NCBI GenBank assembly: GCA_900473795.1 | Contig: UCMT01000016.1 | Location: 1-55,269 of the forward strand | Direction: 5' to 3' | From: Hyphomicrobiales bacterium | Lineage (GTDB): Bacteria; Pseudomonadota; Alphaproteobacteria; Rhizobiales; Rhizobiaceae | DNA length: 55,269 nucleotides | Shown here: one piece after another, positions 18,573-28,059 of the stretch | How the letters are laid out: each line of letters begins with the position of its first letter | How positions within the stretch are numbered: the stretch's first letter is position 1 | Notes under the pieces: model-generated | The model's input: the letters and a program-made list of their open reading frames with translations, nothing else | Told to the model about the DNA's origin: nothing | The model's database searches: none | Made by a program: the position numbers and the translations under genes

Positions 18573-19577
18573 TTGAAAGCGATACTGATTCGGGCGGCCG
18601 TAATGTCCCTCACTCTCGCCGTGATGCCGGCCGCCGCCGCGTCCCTCCCGGCGCAGGAAACAGTCCCGGTGACGAGCCGGCAGATCGAGAATTTCAAGAT
18701 CGGTTCCGACCAGAAACTGTTCGGAAAGCTGGAATTCATCGGCGGCATCGAGATGTCGTCGAGCAACGCCCTTCTCGGCGCGATCTCCTCGATCCGCTTC
18801 CGGCCGGACCGGAAGTCCTTCCTCGCCGTCATGGATACCGGCCACTGGGTTGAGGGCGAAATCGTCCGTGACGGGCAGGGCCGGCTCGCAGGCGTGAGTG
18901 ATCTGGCCGTGACATCGATGATCGATCCCAAAGGCCGATCAGAGCAGGTCAAGGGGGACATGGACAGCGAGGGATTGGCTTTGCGCGACGGCGAGGCGCT
19001 TGTCGGCATCGAGCAGATGAATCTCGTCGAGGTCTATCCCGACCCCGGATTTGTGCGGTCGCGCCCGGTCGCGACGCTCCCCACGTTCATTCCGCCGAAA
19101 TCGTTGCGCAGCAATCGCGGGCTTGAAACCATTGCCGTTTCGCCAAAGGAAAGCCCGCTCGCCGGTGGCGCCGTGGTCGTCTCGGAGCTGAGCCTGGACA
19201 AGGCGGCGCATATCTATGCCGCCGTTCTCGACGGCCCGCGCAAGGGCGTCTTCGGCGTCGTCCAGAAAAAACCCTTTGCCATTACCGACGGTGCTTTCCT
19301 GCCGAATGGCGATCTTCTGCTTCTGGAGCGCCGGTTCAGCTTTGCCGAAGGCATCGGTATGGAGATACGGCGCATCAAGGGCGATGACATCAAGCCGGGT
19401 GCCGCGGTCGACGGCGAGATCCTGCTGCAGGCGGATATGGGCTACCAGATCGACAACATGGAAGGCCTGGACGTCATCGTCGAACCCGGCGGCGACATCC
19501 ACGTCATCGTCGTTTCAGATGACAACCATTCGATCCTCGAGCGCAACCTGATGCTGGAATTCCGGCTGGTTCAGTGA
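18573..19577 (+). CDS. Exported esterase-like activity of phytase family protein
   Basis: A 334-residue secreted protein with a signal peptide (about 1-23, cut near AAA-SLP) and the pattern of the phytase-like esterase family (Pfam PF13449): GGIEMSSSNALLGAISSIRF, FLAVMDTGHW, DMDSEGLALRDGEALVGIEQ and NMEGLDVIVEPGGDIHVIVVSDDN. The repeated acidic loops suggest a metal-binding beta propeller. The start is TTG at 18573, supported by AAGGA 7 bases upstream and by the absence of an ATG that would preserve the signal peptide. Activity on phytate is not implied; the family name is by similarity. It follows cobT but is separated by a terminator. Confidence 0.83.
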   Translation: MKAILIRAAVMSLTLAVMPAAAASLPAQETVPVTSRQIENFKIGSDQKLFGKLEFIGGIEMSSSNALLGAISSIRFRPDRKSFLAVMDTGHWVEGEIVRDGQGRLAGVSDLAVTSMIDPKGRSEQVKGDMDSEGLALRDGEALVGIEQMNLVEVYPDPGFVRSRPVATLPTFIPPKSLRSNRGLETIAVSPKESPLAGGAVVVSELSLDKAAHIYAAVLDGPRKGVFGVVQKKPFAITDGAFLPNGDLLLLERRFSFAEGIGMEIRRIKGDDIKPGAAVDGEILLQADMGYQIDNMEGLDVIVEPGGDIHVIVVSDDNHSILERNLMLEFRLVQ

Positions 19578-19628
19578 CGAGGCGGTGCTTGTTTTCTTAC
19601 CTGCTTCTATTTGTTTAAAGACAGCGCT

Positions 19629-20594
19629 GTGACCATATCCGACCTTGCCGCAACCTCGATAGTGACGCGACTGCCGGAATCGCCGAAAGGTTGGTTTGAC
19701 TATAGCTACGCTGTTCTAATGGACGGCAATTTGGCAATGATCCGAACGGATATCGATGTCCATGCCGAGTATCGTCGCTGGCGCGAGCAGCGCGTAGAGG
19801 ATCCTGACGTCGCTGCTCCCGAACTGCGCAACAGACGCATGAGGCTCTCTGTTTTTGACGGGATTGCTGAGAGCAATGTTGTTGAAATAGCCTCCTGCCG
19901 ATACCCCATTGTTTCTCGCTTGGCGGATGGAAGGTGGTTGCTCGTTGAAGGCAGATGCGAGCGAGGCGAGGACAATGGCCGCGTATACAATGCCGATGCA
20001 TCGCTTTCGGCCAGCTTCGCACTCGGTGATGGCATCGAGCACGTCCGTTGCTCGCCAGACAACACCATCTGGGTTGGCTATTTTGATGAAGGTGTCTTCG
20101 CCGGTCAGCTGGCCAATGGGAGTTGGCCGGTTTCGTCCGGTGGTATCGTACGCTTCTCGGCGGATGGTGTCGTCCTGTGGTCCTACAATGATGAGGATCA
20201 TGGAAGCGGGCCGGTCGATGATTGCTACTCTTTGACATTGGATGGCACTGTTGCCTGGTCGTGTTTCTATTCCGGCTTTCCGATCGCCGCTATAGATGCT
20301 CGGACCGTCAATGTATGGAAAAATAGGATAACCGGCGCAAAGGCGATGGCCGTGGATCGCGATCACATGCTGCTGGCAGGAGGTTACGGCGACAATGCGC
20401 AACGCATTGCGCTCGTTGAGCTTGGTAACAAAAAAGCCAGGCTTGTTGGGACGCTGCGGGCTCCAACAATCAGTTCCGATGCCGCCGATATCGTGCAAGG
20501 GCTCGGGCAAACACTGCATATCGTAGCGGATGGCTGCTGGACCAGGCTGACTGTCGCAGCAGTCAGAAGTTTTCTAGTCAAGCGCCGGAAATGA
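19629..20594 (+). CDS. Hypothetical protein, possible beta-propeller
   Basis: I do not recognise this protein of about 321 residues. It has no signal peptide or membrane helix. Recurrent short blocks (DGRWLLVEGRC, CSPDNTIWVGYFDEG, SADGVVLWSYNDED, LDGTVAWSCFY, DRDHMLLAGGYGD) at intervals of about 45-55 residues resemble blades of a propeller fold. Base composition is AT-richer than its neighbours, with less biased codon use, suggesting acquisition or weak selection. The start is uncertain: GTG at 19629 is proposed, TTG at 19611 and ATG at 19720 are alternatives, and none has a strong ribosome-binding site. It is convergent with yhhQ. Confidence 0.68.
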   Translation: MTISDLAATSIVTRLPESPKGWFDYSYAVLMDGNLAMIRTDIDVHAEYRRWREQRVEDPDVAAPELRNRRMRLSVFDGIAESNVVEIASCRYPIVSRLADGRWLLVEGRCERGEDNGRVYNADASLSASFALGDGIEHVRCSPDNTIWVGYFDEGVFAGQLANGSWPVSSGGIVRFSADGVVLWSYNDEDHGSGPVDDCYSLTLDGTVAWSCFYSGFPIAAIDARTVNVWKNRITGAKAMAVDRDHMLLAGGYGDNAQRIALVELGNKKARLVGTLRAPTISSDAADIVQGLGQTLHIVADGCWTRLTVAAVRSFLVKRRK

Positions 20595-20597
20595 AGA

Positions 20598-20619
20598 CGG
20601 CAACCTTTCGAGATTGCCG
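20598..20619. terminator. Weak bidirectional hairpin between convergent genes
   Basis: CGGCAA (20598-20603) and TTGCCG (20614-20619) form a 6-base stem around a 10-base loop, between two convergent genes. The flanking tracts are only moderately T-rich on either strand, so termination is plausible but unproven. Confidence 0.35.
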
Positions 20620-20642
20620 CCTTTCATCGCTTAAAAAAATGT

Positions 20643-21281
20643 CTACGCCGAAGCCTTCAAGGCGGGCATCGGCTTGATGACGCTCATCAGGGCGCCATAG
20701 GGCAAAAGCATGGTAAGGCCGACGATGATCTTCACACCGAGATCACCCATCGCCCAGGAAATCCAGCGTGGCGCTTCGGCCGTCATGACGCCCAGAATCG
20801 GTGCGTTTTCAAGGGCGAACGGATCGTTCGGGCCGAAGAATACGAAGAATGAGGCAAAGGCGAAGGAAAAGAAGATCGCTGTGTCGAGGAACGAGCCGAA
20901 CAGCGAGCCGATCAGCGGCGCGCGCCACCAGCTCTGCGCCCGAAGCTTGTTGAACACCGAGATATCGAGGAACTGGCCGAGCAGGAAGGCCGAGCCGGAG
21001 GCGATGGCGATACGTGGCGTGGCGATCAGCACCGACAGCAGGATGGCAACGGCAAAGCCGGCGATTACCACCTTGCGGGCGGTCTGCGGTCCGAACTGGC
21101 GATTGGTGAGGTCGGTGACCAGAAAGGCGATCGGATAGCTGAAGGCGCCCCAGGTCAGGAGGTCTCCCAGCTGCATGCCGGCGATCGAGCCGGGCAGGGG
21201 ATACTGGACGAGGAAATTGGACGCCACGACCACGGCGGTCATCAGCGCGACATAGACAAGGAACGTGCGGTTCGTCAGCAT
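20643..21281 (-). CDS. yhhQ: Queuosine precursor transporter (YhhQ/VUT family)
   Basis: Inner-membrane protein of 212 residues with about six helices, resembling the YhhQ family that takes up preQ0/preQ1 for queuosine tRNA modification. Typical features are the NFLVQYP start, GAFSYPIAFLVTDLTNRQFGPQ, and the later helix with SFLDTAIFFSFAF. It starts at ATG 21281 with CAGGA upstream. No preQ1 riboswitch could be recognised in the leader. It lies downstream of rpmB on the same strand but after a strong terminator, so it probably has its own promoter. Confidence 0.9.
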   Translation of the reverse strand: MLTNRTFLVYVALMTAVVVASNFLVQYPLPGSIAGMQLGDLLTWGAFSYPIAFLVTDLTNRQFGPQTARKVVIAGFAVAILLSVLIATPRIAIASGSAFLLGQFLDISVFNKLRAQSWWRAPLIGSLFGSFLDTAIFFSFAFASFFVFFGPNDPFALENAPILGVMTAEAPRWISWAMGDLGVKIIVGLTMLLPYGALMSVIKPMPALKASA

Positions 21282-21377
21282 TTTTTTATCCTGGGGTATG
21301 CCACCAGTTGGAGCAATATGGATTCGCCACGCTTCAAGCTTGGCAAAATCAGCGAATGTTTATCGAAACGTCAAACG

Positions 21378-21410
21378 AGAAAAAGGCTCGCCGGTTGCCC
21401 TGGCAAGCCT
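21378..21410 (-). terminator. Rho-independent terminator of rpmB
   Basis: Reading leftward, AGGCTTGCC (21410-21402) pairs with GGCGAGCCT (21392-21384) through eight Watson-Crick pairs and one G-U, with a 9-base loop, then TTTTTCTC. It lies 28 bases past the rpmB stop. Confidence 0.8.
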
Positions 21411-21437
21411 CTCAAATCGCAATGCGCAATCTGCTGA

Positions 21438-21734
21438 TTAAGCAGCGACAGCTTCGGCCGTCTTCTTGACGATCTGGCGGCGCAGCAGGCGAGCGCGCAT
21501 CGACAGTTCGGTTTCGTCGGCCTTGAGCAGGAACGCGTCGAGGCCGCCACGGTGTTCGACCGAACGCAGGGCTGCAGCCGAAACGCGCAGACGGTAACGC
21601 TGGCCAAGCGCGTCGGAGATCAACGTAACGCTGCACAGGTTCGGCAGGAACTTGCGCTTGGTCTTGTTGTTTGCGTGGCTCACATTGTTGCCCGACTGGA
21701 CGCCCTTGCCGGTCAATTCGCAACTACGGGACAT
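21438..21734 (-). CDS. rpmB: 50S ribosomal protein L28
   Basis: Large-subunit ribosomal protein L28, 98 residues, with the alphaproteobacterial form of the sequence: N-terminal [20 protein letters not shown], then [10 protein letters not shown] and the C-terminal region [12 protein letters not shown]. The ATG at 21734 is chosen because the family begins MSRSCELT; an in-frame upstream codon at 21857 would add 41 unrelated residues. It is a single-gene unit with its own promoter (21829-21857) and terminator (21378-21410). Confidence 0.97.
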   Translation of the reverse strand: MSRSCELTGKGVQSGNNVSHANNKTKRKFLPNLCSVTLISDALGQRYRLRVSAAALRSVEHRGGLDAFLLKADETELSMRARLLRRQIVKKTAEAVAA

Positions 21735-21828
21735 GATGCACCTATTTTTCTTTTCGGCTTCGGTCCATGCGTTAGCGGGCCTAAGCGCCCAGGCCGCATT
21801 CCGTTGGCCATGATTGGAAAGTTGCGGT

Positions 21829-21857
21829 TCTATAGTCAGACAGAGCCGCGCCGTCAA
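21829..21857 (-). promoter_or_regulatory. Sigma-70 promoter of rpmB
   Basis: On the minus strand CTTGACG gives the -35 TTGACG (21857-21852), followed by exactly 17 bases and the -10 TATAGA (21834-21829). This is a near-consensus housekeeping promoter about 95 bases before the rpmB ATG. Confidence 0.75.
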
Positions 21858-22086
21858 GCCAAACCTTCGTTTTCCGGGAAAACTCTTGAAATCCGCGCCG
21901 GTTTTAAAGGGCCGGGAGAGCTTCGATTGTGTTTGGTCGCGTTCATATACATCTTTGACCGGCGCAATTCCACTTTGTTGCGTCGTGGGTTAAAGCTTGC
22001 GGCAAACGCAGGTCTTGCGGCGCAGAAATGCCGCAAACCCGCCGTATCTGCCACGGTTGCTAAACGGAAATGGAAGGGCTTGCGGA

Positions 22087-22863
22087 ATGAACTGGCGCAT
22101 CGGTATCTCGGCGCTTCTGGCTTTTGCCACGACGATGTTTTCCACAGGCCTGGCTCAAGCCGTCGAGGTGACGCACAACACGGATTACAGCATTTCGCTG
22201 GCCGGCCTGCCGATCGCCAGGGCGTCGTTCCATACCGAATTCAACGCCGACCGCTACACGATCTCGGGCACGATGAATTCCGCTGGCCTCGCCGACATCT
22301 TCGCCCAGACCTCGGGCCAGACCTCCGTGTCCGGCACAGTCGGCCGGGATCGGCTGAGTGCTTCGGAATATCGGGTGCGCTACCAGACGGGCAAGAAGCG
22401 AAGGGCGATCGCCGTCCAGTTTCGCGATGGCAACGTGCTGTCGGCCTCGATGAAGCCGGCGCGCCGGATTCCGAAAAACTGGGTGCCGGTCACCAAGGCC
22501 GACATGCGCAACGTCGTCGACCCGCTTTCCGGCCTGATCTTTCCCGCGGACACGCGCGTCTGCCCGAAAAGCGTGCCGATCTTCGACGGCGAATCACGGA
22601 TGGACCTGAAACTCTCGGCAAAGGGCACCAAACCGTTCAAGACCGAGGGTTTTAACGGCGACGTCATCGTCTGTGGCATCAAGTTCGTGCCGAAGTCCGG
22701 ATATCGCCGGGGTCGTGAGGACGTCGACTATCTGCGCAAGCTGGAAACCATGGAAATCTGGTTTGCCAAGGCCGAGGCGGCGAATGTATATGCTCCGGTC
22801 TATGTCCGGATCCCGACGCGGCTCGGTCCGGTCACCGTCTGGGCCACCAAATTCGGGGGCTGA
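22087..22863 (+). CDS. Exported DUF3108 domain protein
   Basis: A 258-residue protein with a signal peptide (about 1-24, ending AQA-VEV) and a DUF3108 domain over most of the remainder. The strand-rich pattern (YSISLAGLPIARASFHTEF, SEYRVRYQTGKKRR, AEAANVYAPVYVRIPTRLGPV) suits a periplasmic beta-barrel-like fold. DUF3108 has no established function. I chose ATG 22087 because it opens the signal peptide; an in-frame start 90 bases earlier adds a basic stretch. The EamA transporter gene follows 28 bases later on the same strand. Confidence 0.83.
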   Translation: MNWRIGISALLAFATTMFSTGLAQAVEVTHNTDYSISLAGLPIARASFHTEFNADRYTISGTMNSAGLADIFAQTSGQTSVSGTVGRDRLSASEYRVRYQTGKKRRAIAVQFRDGNVLSASMKPARRIPKNWVPVTKADMRNVVDPLSGLIFPADTRVCPKSVPIFDGESRMDLKLSAKGTKPFKTEGFNGDVIVCGIKFVPKSGYRRGREDVDYLRKLETMEIWFAKAEAANVYAPVYVRIPTRLGPVTVWATKFGG

Positions 22864-22891
22864 CAATTCTGTAAAGGTCAGGGGCAGGCGC

Positions 22892-23782
22892 ATGAAGGTC
22901 AAGGCAACACTGATCGGTTTTTCTGCGATCCTGATGTGGTCACTGCTGGCTTTGTTCACCGCCGCCTCAGGCACCATGCCGCCCTTCCAGCTGTCGGCGA
23001 TCTGCTTTTCCATCGGCAGCCTGCCGGGTATCATCGTGCTGGCGCTGAAGCCACAGCGGCTTGCACTGCTGAAGCAGCAGGCAAAGGTCTGGGTCGTCGG
23101 CATTGCCGGGTTGTTCGGCTACCACTTCCTCTATTTTACGGCGCTCAGAAACGCGCCTGCCGTCGAGGCCGGGCTCATTGCCTATCTCTGGCCTCTCCTC
23201 ATCGTTGTCGGCTCGGCGCTGCTGCCGGGTGAGCGGCTGCGCTGGTATCACATTGCCGGCGCGCTTTGCGGTCTTGCGGGGACGATCCTGATCGTCGCGC
23301 GCAACGGCGTCGAATTCGACGATGCCTACACGCTCGGCTATTGCGCAGCGCTCGCCTGTGCCTTCACCTGGTCAGGCTACTCGCTGCTGACACGGCGGTT
23401 CGACGCCGTCTCGACGGATGTCGTCACCGGCTTCTGCCTGGCGACGGCCGCATTGTCGTTCCTCTGCCACCTCGGGCTGGAAACGACCGTCTGGCCGGAG
23501 ACCGCAACGCAATGGCTCGCGGTTGCTGGCCTTGGGCTTCTGCCGGTCGGTGCGGCCTTCTACGCCTGGGATTATGGCGTCAAGAACGGCAATATCCAGA
23601 TTCTCGGCGTTGCCAGCTACGCAGCCCCTGTGCTGTCCACGCTCGTCCTCGTCCTGTTCGACTTTGCCGAGCCGTCCTGGCGCATTGCGCTCGCCTGCCT
23701 GTTCGTGACCGGCGGGGCGGTTCTGGCCGCGAAGGACGTCATTTTCCGTGATCGGGCCGAAGCGGCGCAGCCCGCCGAATAG
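22892..23782 (+). CDS. EamA/DMT family transporter
   Basis: Inner-membrane protein of 296 residues with ten predicted helices in two EamA halves (about 5-140 and 150-285), the drug/metabolite transporter layout. The second half has the familiar phrases AALACAFTWSGYSLLTRRF and ASYAAPVLSTLVLVL. Members export amino acids, metabolites or drugs; the second-half features resemble the YddG-type aromatic amino-acid exporters, but that is only an impression. The start at 22892 gives a proper first helix. The cupin gene converges on it from 3 bases away. Confidence 0.87.
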   Translation: MKVKATLIGFSAILMWSLLALFTAASGTMPPFQLSAICFSIGSLPGIIVLALKPQRLALLKQQAKVWVVGIAGLFGYHFLYFTALRNAPAVEAGLIAYLWPLLIVVGSALLPGERLRWYHIAGALCGLAGTILIVARNGVEFDDAYTLGYCAALACAFTWSGYSLLTRRFDAVSTDVVTGFCLATAALSFLCHLGLETTVWPETATQWLAVAGLGLLPVGAAFYAWDYGVKNGNIQILGVASYAAPVLSTLVLVLFDFAEPSWRIALACLFVTGGAVLAAKDVIFRDRAEAAQPAE

Positions 23783-23785
23783 AGA

Positions 23786-24229
23786 TCACGCCGCAGGCGG
23801 CTGCCAGTCCGGCGGCGCCATTTCGAAGGCGGAAAAATCAAACCCCGGCGATACGGTGCAGCCGACCAGCGTCCATGCGCCGAGCGAGGTCGCAGACTGC
23901 CACCAGTCGGCGGGCACGATCGCCTGTGGCCGTTCACCCAGCAGAATATTCGCACCGAGCGTGACGCTTGTCGCCGGCTTGCCGTCTTCGGCGATGCTGA
24001 GCGCCAGCGGCGCGCCCGCATAGAAGTGCCAGACCTCGGCCGCATCGCGAACACGGTGCCAGTGCGAACGCTCGCCGCGCTCCAGCAGATAGTAGATGGC
24101 GGTGGAATGCCCGCGCGCACCGCCCGCCTCATCCTTGAAGGTCTGGATGTACCAGCCACCCTCGGGATGGCGTTGCATCTTCAGCGTCTCGATGATCGCC
24201 CGGGCCGAGAGTGGCAACTGTACATCCAT
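23786..24229 (-). CDS. Cupin domain protein (DUF985, YML079w-like)
   Basis: A 147-residue cupin of the DUF985 (cupin_5) family. The phrases HPEGGWYIQTF, STAIYYLL, SHWHRV and AEVWHFYAG form the first cupin motif, and VGCTVSPGFDF the C-terminal strand. Function is unknown in most members; a sugar isomerase/epimerase-like fold is shared. The ATG shares a base with the gloB TGA (TGATG), so it is translated with gloB, a glyoxalase II. The pairing could hint at detoxification of small carbonyl compounds, which is inference only. Confidence 0.87.
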   Translation of the reverse strand: MDVQLPLSARAIIETLKMQRHPEGGWYIQTFKDEAGGARGHSTAIYYLLERGERSHWHRVRDAAEVWHFYAGAPLALSIAEDGKPATSVTLGANILLGERPQAIVPADWWQSATSLGAWTLVGCTVSPGFDFSAFEMAPPDWQPPAA

Positions 24230-24999
24230 CAGAAATTATCCTTGCGCTTGCGGATTTCGGCGAAGACCTCGGCGTCGGACGCGCTTTCCATGCCCAGATG
24301 CGTCCGTATTCCGGCATCATGCGGCCGCAGGAAGGGGTTGGTCCGCTTCTCCAGCCCAAGCGTCGTCGGCGCCGTGGGTTCGTCCTTTGCACGGACGGCG
24401 TCGATCTCGGCCGCGCGCTTTTTCAAGGCGTCGTTTTGCGGATCGACGGTGAGCGCGAAACGGGCGTTCGATTGCGTGTATTCGTGGCCGAAATAGACCG
24501 TCGTGTCGTCCGGCAGCGCCATCAGCTTCTGCAGCGACGCCCACATCTGTGCCGGCGTGCCCTCGAACAGCCGTCCGCAGCCGAGCGCAAACAGCGTGTC
24601 GGCGGAAAACAGGAGCTTGTCGTCGGGAAAATGAAAGCAGATATGCCCGGCGGTATGCCCCGGCGTCTCGAAGACATCGACCCTGTGGCCGGCGAAATCG
24701 AAATGACCGCCGTCGCCGATCGTCCGGTCGATGCCGGGGATTTTGCTTGCCTCGTTTTCAGGCCCGATGATCGTTGCGTCAAAGGCCTCCTTCAAGGCCA
24801 GGTTCGCCGAGACATGGTCCGGGTGATGATGGGTCGTCAGAATATGGGTCAAGGTCCAGCCGCGCCGTTTCAGCGCGCCAAGGATCGGTTGTTCTTCCGG
24901 CGCATCGATGGAGGCGGTTGCGCCGCTTGCAGGGTCATGGACCAGGACGCCGAAATTGTCGGTGCGGCACAGAAAGAGGTCGAGTTCGAGATTGGCCAT
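24229..24999 (-). CDS. gloB: Hydroxyacylglutathione hydrolase (glyoxalase II)
   Basis: Hydrolyses S-lactoylglutathione to D-lactate and glutathione, the second step of methylglyoxal removal. At 256 residues it is full length. The metallo-beta-lactamase motif T56-H-H-H-P-D-H62 binds two metals, and the GHTAGH and GHEYT regions supply further ligands and the substrate site. The C-terminal glutathione-binding part (NPFLRPHD) is present. It is the first gene of a pair with the DUF985 cupin and is divergent from the methyltransferase. Confidence 0.95.
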   Translation of the reverse strand: MANLELDLFLCRTDNFGVLVHDPASGATASIDAPEEQPILGALKRRGWTLTHILTTHHHPDHVSANLALKEAFDATIIGPENEASKIPGIDRTIGDGGHFDFAGHRVDVFETPGHTAGHICFHFPDDKLLFSADTLFALGCGRLFEGTPAQMWASLQKLMALPDDTTVYFGHEYTQSNARFALTVDPQNDALKKRAAEIDAVRAKDEPTAPTTLGLEKRTNPFLRPHDAGIRTHLGMESASDAEVFAEIRKRKDNF

Positions 25000-25087
25000 G
25001 GCATGGCTCCTGGCAGAGACGGGGCGTTACCGCAAATGTAGTGACGGCCGCCTTGAAGTCCACCCGTTCCCGACTAACATGATGCTC

Positions 25088-25858
25088 ATGCACGCAGATA
25101 TTGTCGATCTTCGCCAGTTCTATCATTCCCGCCTCGGCCGCTTTGCCGAGCAGTCGATCAGCATGGCGCTGTCGTCCGTGTGGGCGCGGCTGCCGGAGGA
25201 GCGGCTGGTCGGGCTCGGCTATGCCGTTCCCTATCTCGACCGTTTTCGCGCCGATACGGAACGTACCTTCGCCTTCATGCCGGCGGGGCAGGGGGCGGTG
25301 AACTGGCCGGTCGCGGAACTCTCTTCGACGGCGCTGATCTTCGACGAGGAACTGCCCTTGCCCGATTCGTCGGTCGACCGGGTACTGATGGTGCATTCGC
25401 TGGAATTCGCCGAAAACCCGCGCGAGACAATGAAGGAGCTCTGGCGCGTCCTCGCACCCGGTGGCCGCCTCGTCATCGTCGTGCCGAACCGCCGCGGCGT
25501 CTGGGCCCGCATGGAGCATACGCCCTTCGGTTCCGGCCGGCCCTATTCGCGCGGGCAATTGACCGCACTTCTGCGCGAGACCAATTTCACGCCCGGTGCA
25601 TCGGCCGACGCGCTGTTCTTCCCGCCCTCCAAGCTGAAGATGGTGCTCAAGCTGCGCAGCGCCTTTGAGCGGATCGGCCGGTCGCTTTGGCCGGTGTTTT
25701 CCGGCGTCATCATCGTCGAGGCCCAGAAGCGCCTCTACCAGGGCCTGCCGGTGGCCGCCCGCGCGTCGCGCCGCGTCTTCGTGCCGGTGCTGGCGCCGCA
25801 TGGCGTTCCGACGACGCGGGAGAGGGCGTTGCGGCGGGCGCGGCCGATTGATTTGTAA
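25088..25858 (+). CDS. Methyltransferase-domain protein (class I-like) with weak motif I
   Basis: A protein of about 256 residues with the later half of a Methyltransf_11 fold: [27 protein letters not shown] and [19 protein letters not shown] match motifs II to III and the post-motif strand. The usual GxGxG SAM loop is not evident in the N-terminal part, where residues near 30-70 instead read [13 protein letters not shown]. It may bind SAM poorly or not at all. Three candidate ATGs cluster at 25079, 25082 and 25088 without a clear ribosome-binding site; 25088 gives the compact [14 protein letters not shown] start. hisC follows about 80 bases downstream. I recall this gloB, methyltransferase, hisC order from other rhizobia. 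Confidence 0.78.
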   Translation: MHADIVDLRQFYHSRLGRFAEQSISMALSSVWARLPEERLVGLGYAVPYLDRFRADTERTFAFMPAGQGAVNWPVAELSSTALIFDEELPLPDSSVDRVLMVHSLEFAENPRETMKELWRVLAPGGRLVIVVPNRRGVWARMEHTPFGSGRPYSRGQLTALLRETNFTPGASADALFFPPSKLKMVLKLRSAFERIGRSLWPVFSGVIIVEAQKRLYQGLPVAARASRRVFVPVLAPHGVPTTRERALRRARPIDL

Positions 25859-25935
25859 GGTGTGCCACACTCGACAAAATCAGCATTCGCCGGTATTGGC
25901 TGGGCCTCGTCTTTTGTCCCCGGAAAGCTGATCCC

Positions 25936-27042
25936 ATGAGCACTGACCTGCAAAGCCCCGCACCCCGCCCCGGTATCCTCGACATTGCCGCTTACGTGCC
26001 GGGCAAGGAGCATGCGCCGGGCGTCGCCAAGGTCTACAAGCTTTCCTCGAACGAAACGCCGATGGGCGCCAGCCCGAAGGCGGTCGAAGCCTTCCAGAAG
26101 GCGGCCGTGAGCCTTGAGCGCTATCCGGATGGCCAGGCAGTGGAACTGCGCGAGGCGATCGCTTCCGTGCACGGCCTGAACGCCGCAAACCTGATCTGCG
26201 GCAACGGTTCCGACGAACTGCTCGGCCTGCTCTGCCACGTCTACCTGGCGCCCGGCGACGAGGGCATCATCACCGAACACGGCTTCCTCGTCTACAAGAT
26301 CCAGATCATGGCCTCGGGCGCGACACCGGTCGTCGTCAAGGAAAGGGATTGCCGCGTCGATGTCGACGCCATTCTCGCCGCCGTGACCGAGAAGACGAAG
26401 ATCGTCTTCATCGCCAATCCGGGCAATCCGACCGGGACCTATGTGCCGGTCGAGGACATTCGCCGCCTCCAGGCCGGCCTGCCGAAAAGCGTCATCCTCG
26501 TTCTCGACGCGGCCTATGCCGAATATGTCCGCCGCAACGACTACGAGGCTGGTCTCGAGCTCGTCTCGTCGAACCGCAACGTGGTGATGACCCGCACCTT
26601 CTCGAAGATCTACGGCCTTGCGGCGCTGCGTATCGGCTGGATGTATGCGCCGCTCGCGATCATCGATGCGCTGAACCGCGTGCGCGGCCCGTTCAACATG
26701 AACGCCCCGGCCATCGCTGCCGGTGCCGCCGCCGTTCGCGATCAGGCCTTCGTCGCCACAGCCGTCGATCACAACCTCGATTGGCTCGGCAAGATCACCG
26801 GCGCCCTCAGCTCGATCGGCCTCAAGGTGACGCCGTCGGTCGCCAATTTCGTGCTGATCCATTTCCCGGATGTGGATGGCAAGCGGGCGCCCGAGGCCGA
26901 CGAGTTCCTGACGAGCCGCGGCTTCATCCTGCGGGCCGTGCGCGCCTACGGCCTCCCCAATGCGCTGCGCATGACGATCGGCTCGGCGGAGGCCAATGAA
27001 GGCGTGATCGCCGCGTTGACCGAGTTCATGGGCCGGGCGTGA
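25936..27042 (+). CDS. hisC: Histidinol-phosphate aminotransferase
   Basis: PLP enzyme of fold type I that makes histidinol phosphate from imidazole-acetol phosphate, and often also acts on aromatic keto acids. At 368 residues it is full length. The Schiff-base lysine is K224 in [16 protein letters not shown], and [10 protein letters not shown] and VLDAAYAEY are the PLP-contacting segments. Its stop overlaps the start of the prephenate dehydrogenase gene, so it may serve tyrosine and phenylalanine synthesis as well as histidine. Paralogues exist in most rhizobia, so hisC versus an aromatic aminotransferase role is not certain. Confidence 0.92.
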   Translation: MSTDLQSPAPRPGILDIAAYVPGKEHAPGVAKVYKLSSNETPMGASPKAVEAFQKAAVSLERYPDGQAVELREAIASVHGLNAANLICGNGSDELLGLLCHVYLAPGDEGIITEHGFLVYKIQIMASGATPVVVKERDCRVDVDAILAAVTEKTKIVFIANPGNPTGTYVPVEDIRRLQAGLPKSVILVLDAAYAEYVRRNDYEAGLELVSSNRNVVMTRTFSKIYGLAALRIGWMYAPLAIIDALNRVRGPFNMNAPAIAAGAAAVRDQAFVATAVDHNLDWLGKITGALSSIGLKVTPSVANFVLIHFPDVDGKRAPEADEFLTSRGFILRAVRAYGLPNALRMTIGSAEANEGVIAALTEFMGRA

Positions 27043-27965
27043 TGGCAAAGCAGTTCGACACCATCGCCCTGGTTGGTATCGGCCTGATCGGCTCGTCGAT
27101 CGCGCGCGACATCAAGGACAAGGGGCTCGCCGGTTCCGTCACGGTTTCCTCGCGCAGCGACGCGACGCTGAAGCGGGCGGAAGAGTTGGAGCTCGGCGAC
27201 CGCTACACGACATCGGCCGCGGAGGCCGTCAAGGATGCCGATCTGGTGATCGTTTCCGTCCCGGTCGGCGCGTCCGGTACCGTTGCGGCCGAGATCGCGG
27301 CCAATTTGAAGCCCGGCGCGATCGTCACGGATGTCGGTTCGACCAAGGGCTCGGTCATTGCGCAGATGGCGCCGCATATGCCGCAAGGCGTCCATTTCAT
27401 TCCCGGCCACCCGATCGCCGGCACGGAATATTCCGGTCCGGATGCCGGCTTCATCGGGCTGTTCAAGGGGCGCTGGTGCATCCTGACGCCGCTGCCGGAG
27501 ACGGACGAGACGGCGAAGGCAAAGCTCAGGACCTTCTGGGAAACGCTGGGCTCGATGGTCGACGATATGGACCCGGAGCACCACGACAAGGTTCTGGCGA
27601 TCGTGTCGCACCTGCCGCACATCATCGCCTACAATATCGTCGGCACGGCCGACGATCTGGAAGCGGTAACCGAATCGGAAGTGATCAAATATTCCGCTTC
27701 CGGTTTTCGCGACTTCACCCGTCTTGCCGCCTCCGACCCGACCATGTGGCGGGACGTCTGCCTGCACAACAAGGACGCGATCCTTGAAATGCTGGCGCGG
27801 TTCTCGGAGGATCTCGCTTATCTGCAGCGGGCGATCCGTTGGGGCGATGGCGACAAACTGTTCGACCTCTTCACCCGCACGCGCGCCATCCGCCGCTCGA
27901 TCATCCAGGCCGGTCAGGACACCGAGATGGTCGATTTCGGGCGGCATGCGATGGATCAGAAGTAG
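27042..27965 (+). CDS. tyrC: Prephenate/arogenate dehydrogenase
   Basis: NAD(P)-dependent oxidative decarboxylase of tyrosine synthesis, 307 residues. The Rossmann motif VGIGLIGSSIARD sits at the N-terminus. DVGSTKGSV, HFIPGHPIAGTEYSG and the C-terminal helical dimer region are typical of the TyrA dehydrogenase family without a fused chorismate mutase or ACT domain. The ATG at 27042 overlaps the hisC TGA (TGATG). Whether it prefers prephenate or arogenate cannot be read from sequence by eye; the name tyrC follows usage for monofunctional members. Confidence 0.92.
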   Translation: MAKQFDTIALVGIGLIGSSIARDIKDKGLAGSVTVSSRSDATLKRAEELELGDRYTTSAAEAVKDADLVIVSVPVGASGTVAAEIAANLKPGAIVTDVGSTKGSVIAQMAPHMPQGVHFIPGHPIAGTEYSGPDAGFIGLFKGRWCILTPLPETDETAKAKLRTFWETLGSMVDDMDPEHHDKVLAIVSHLPHIIAYNIVGTADDLEAVTESEVIKYSASGFRDFTRLAASDPTMWRDVCLHNKDAILEMLARFSEDLAYLQRAIRWGDGDKLFDLFTRTRAIRRSIIQAGQDTEMVDFGRHAMDQK

Positions 27966-28059
27966 GTGGCTGGCTGCAGCGGTATCGGACAGTTTCGGAT
28001 GATTTCGTCAGACCGGAGCTCTCATCCCAAGCTGAGATGCTCAGATGTTCTGCGGCGGT

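Noticed and set aside
21282..21377. Possible preQ1 riboswitch before the queuosine transporter
   Set aside because: The leader is short and I could not match any preQ1 class consensus.
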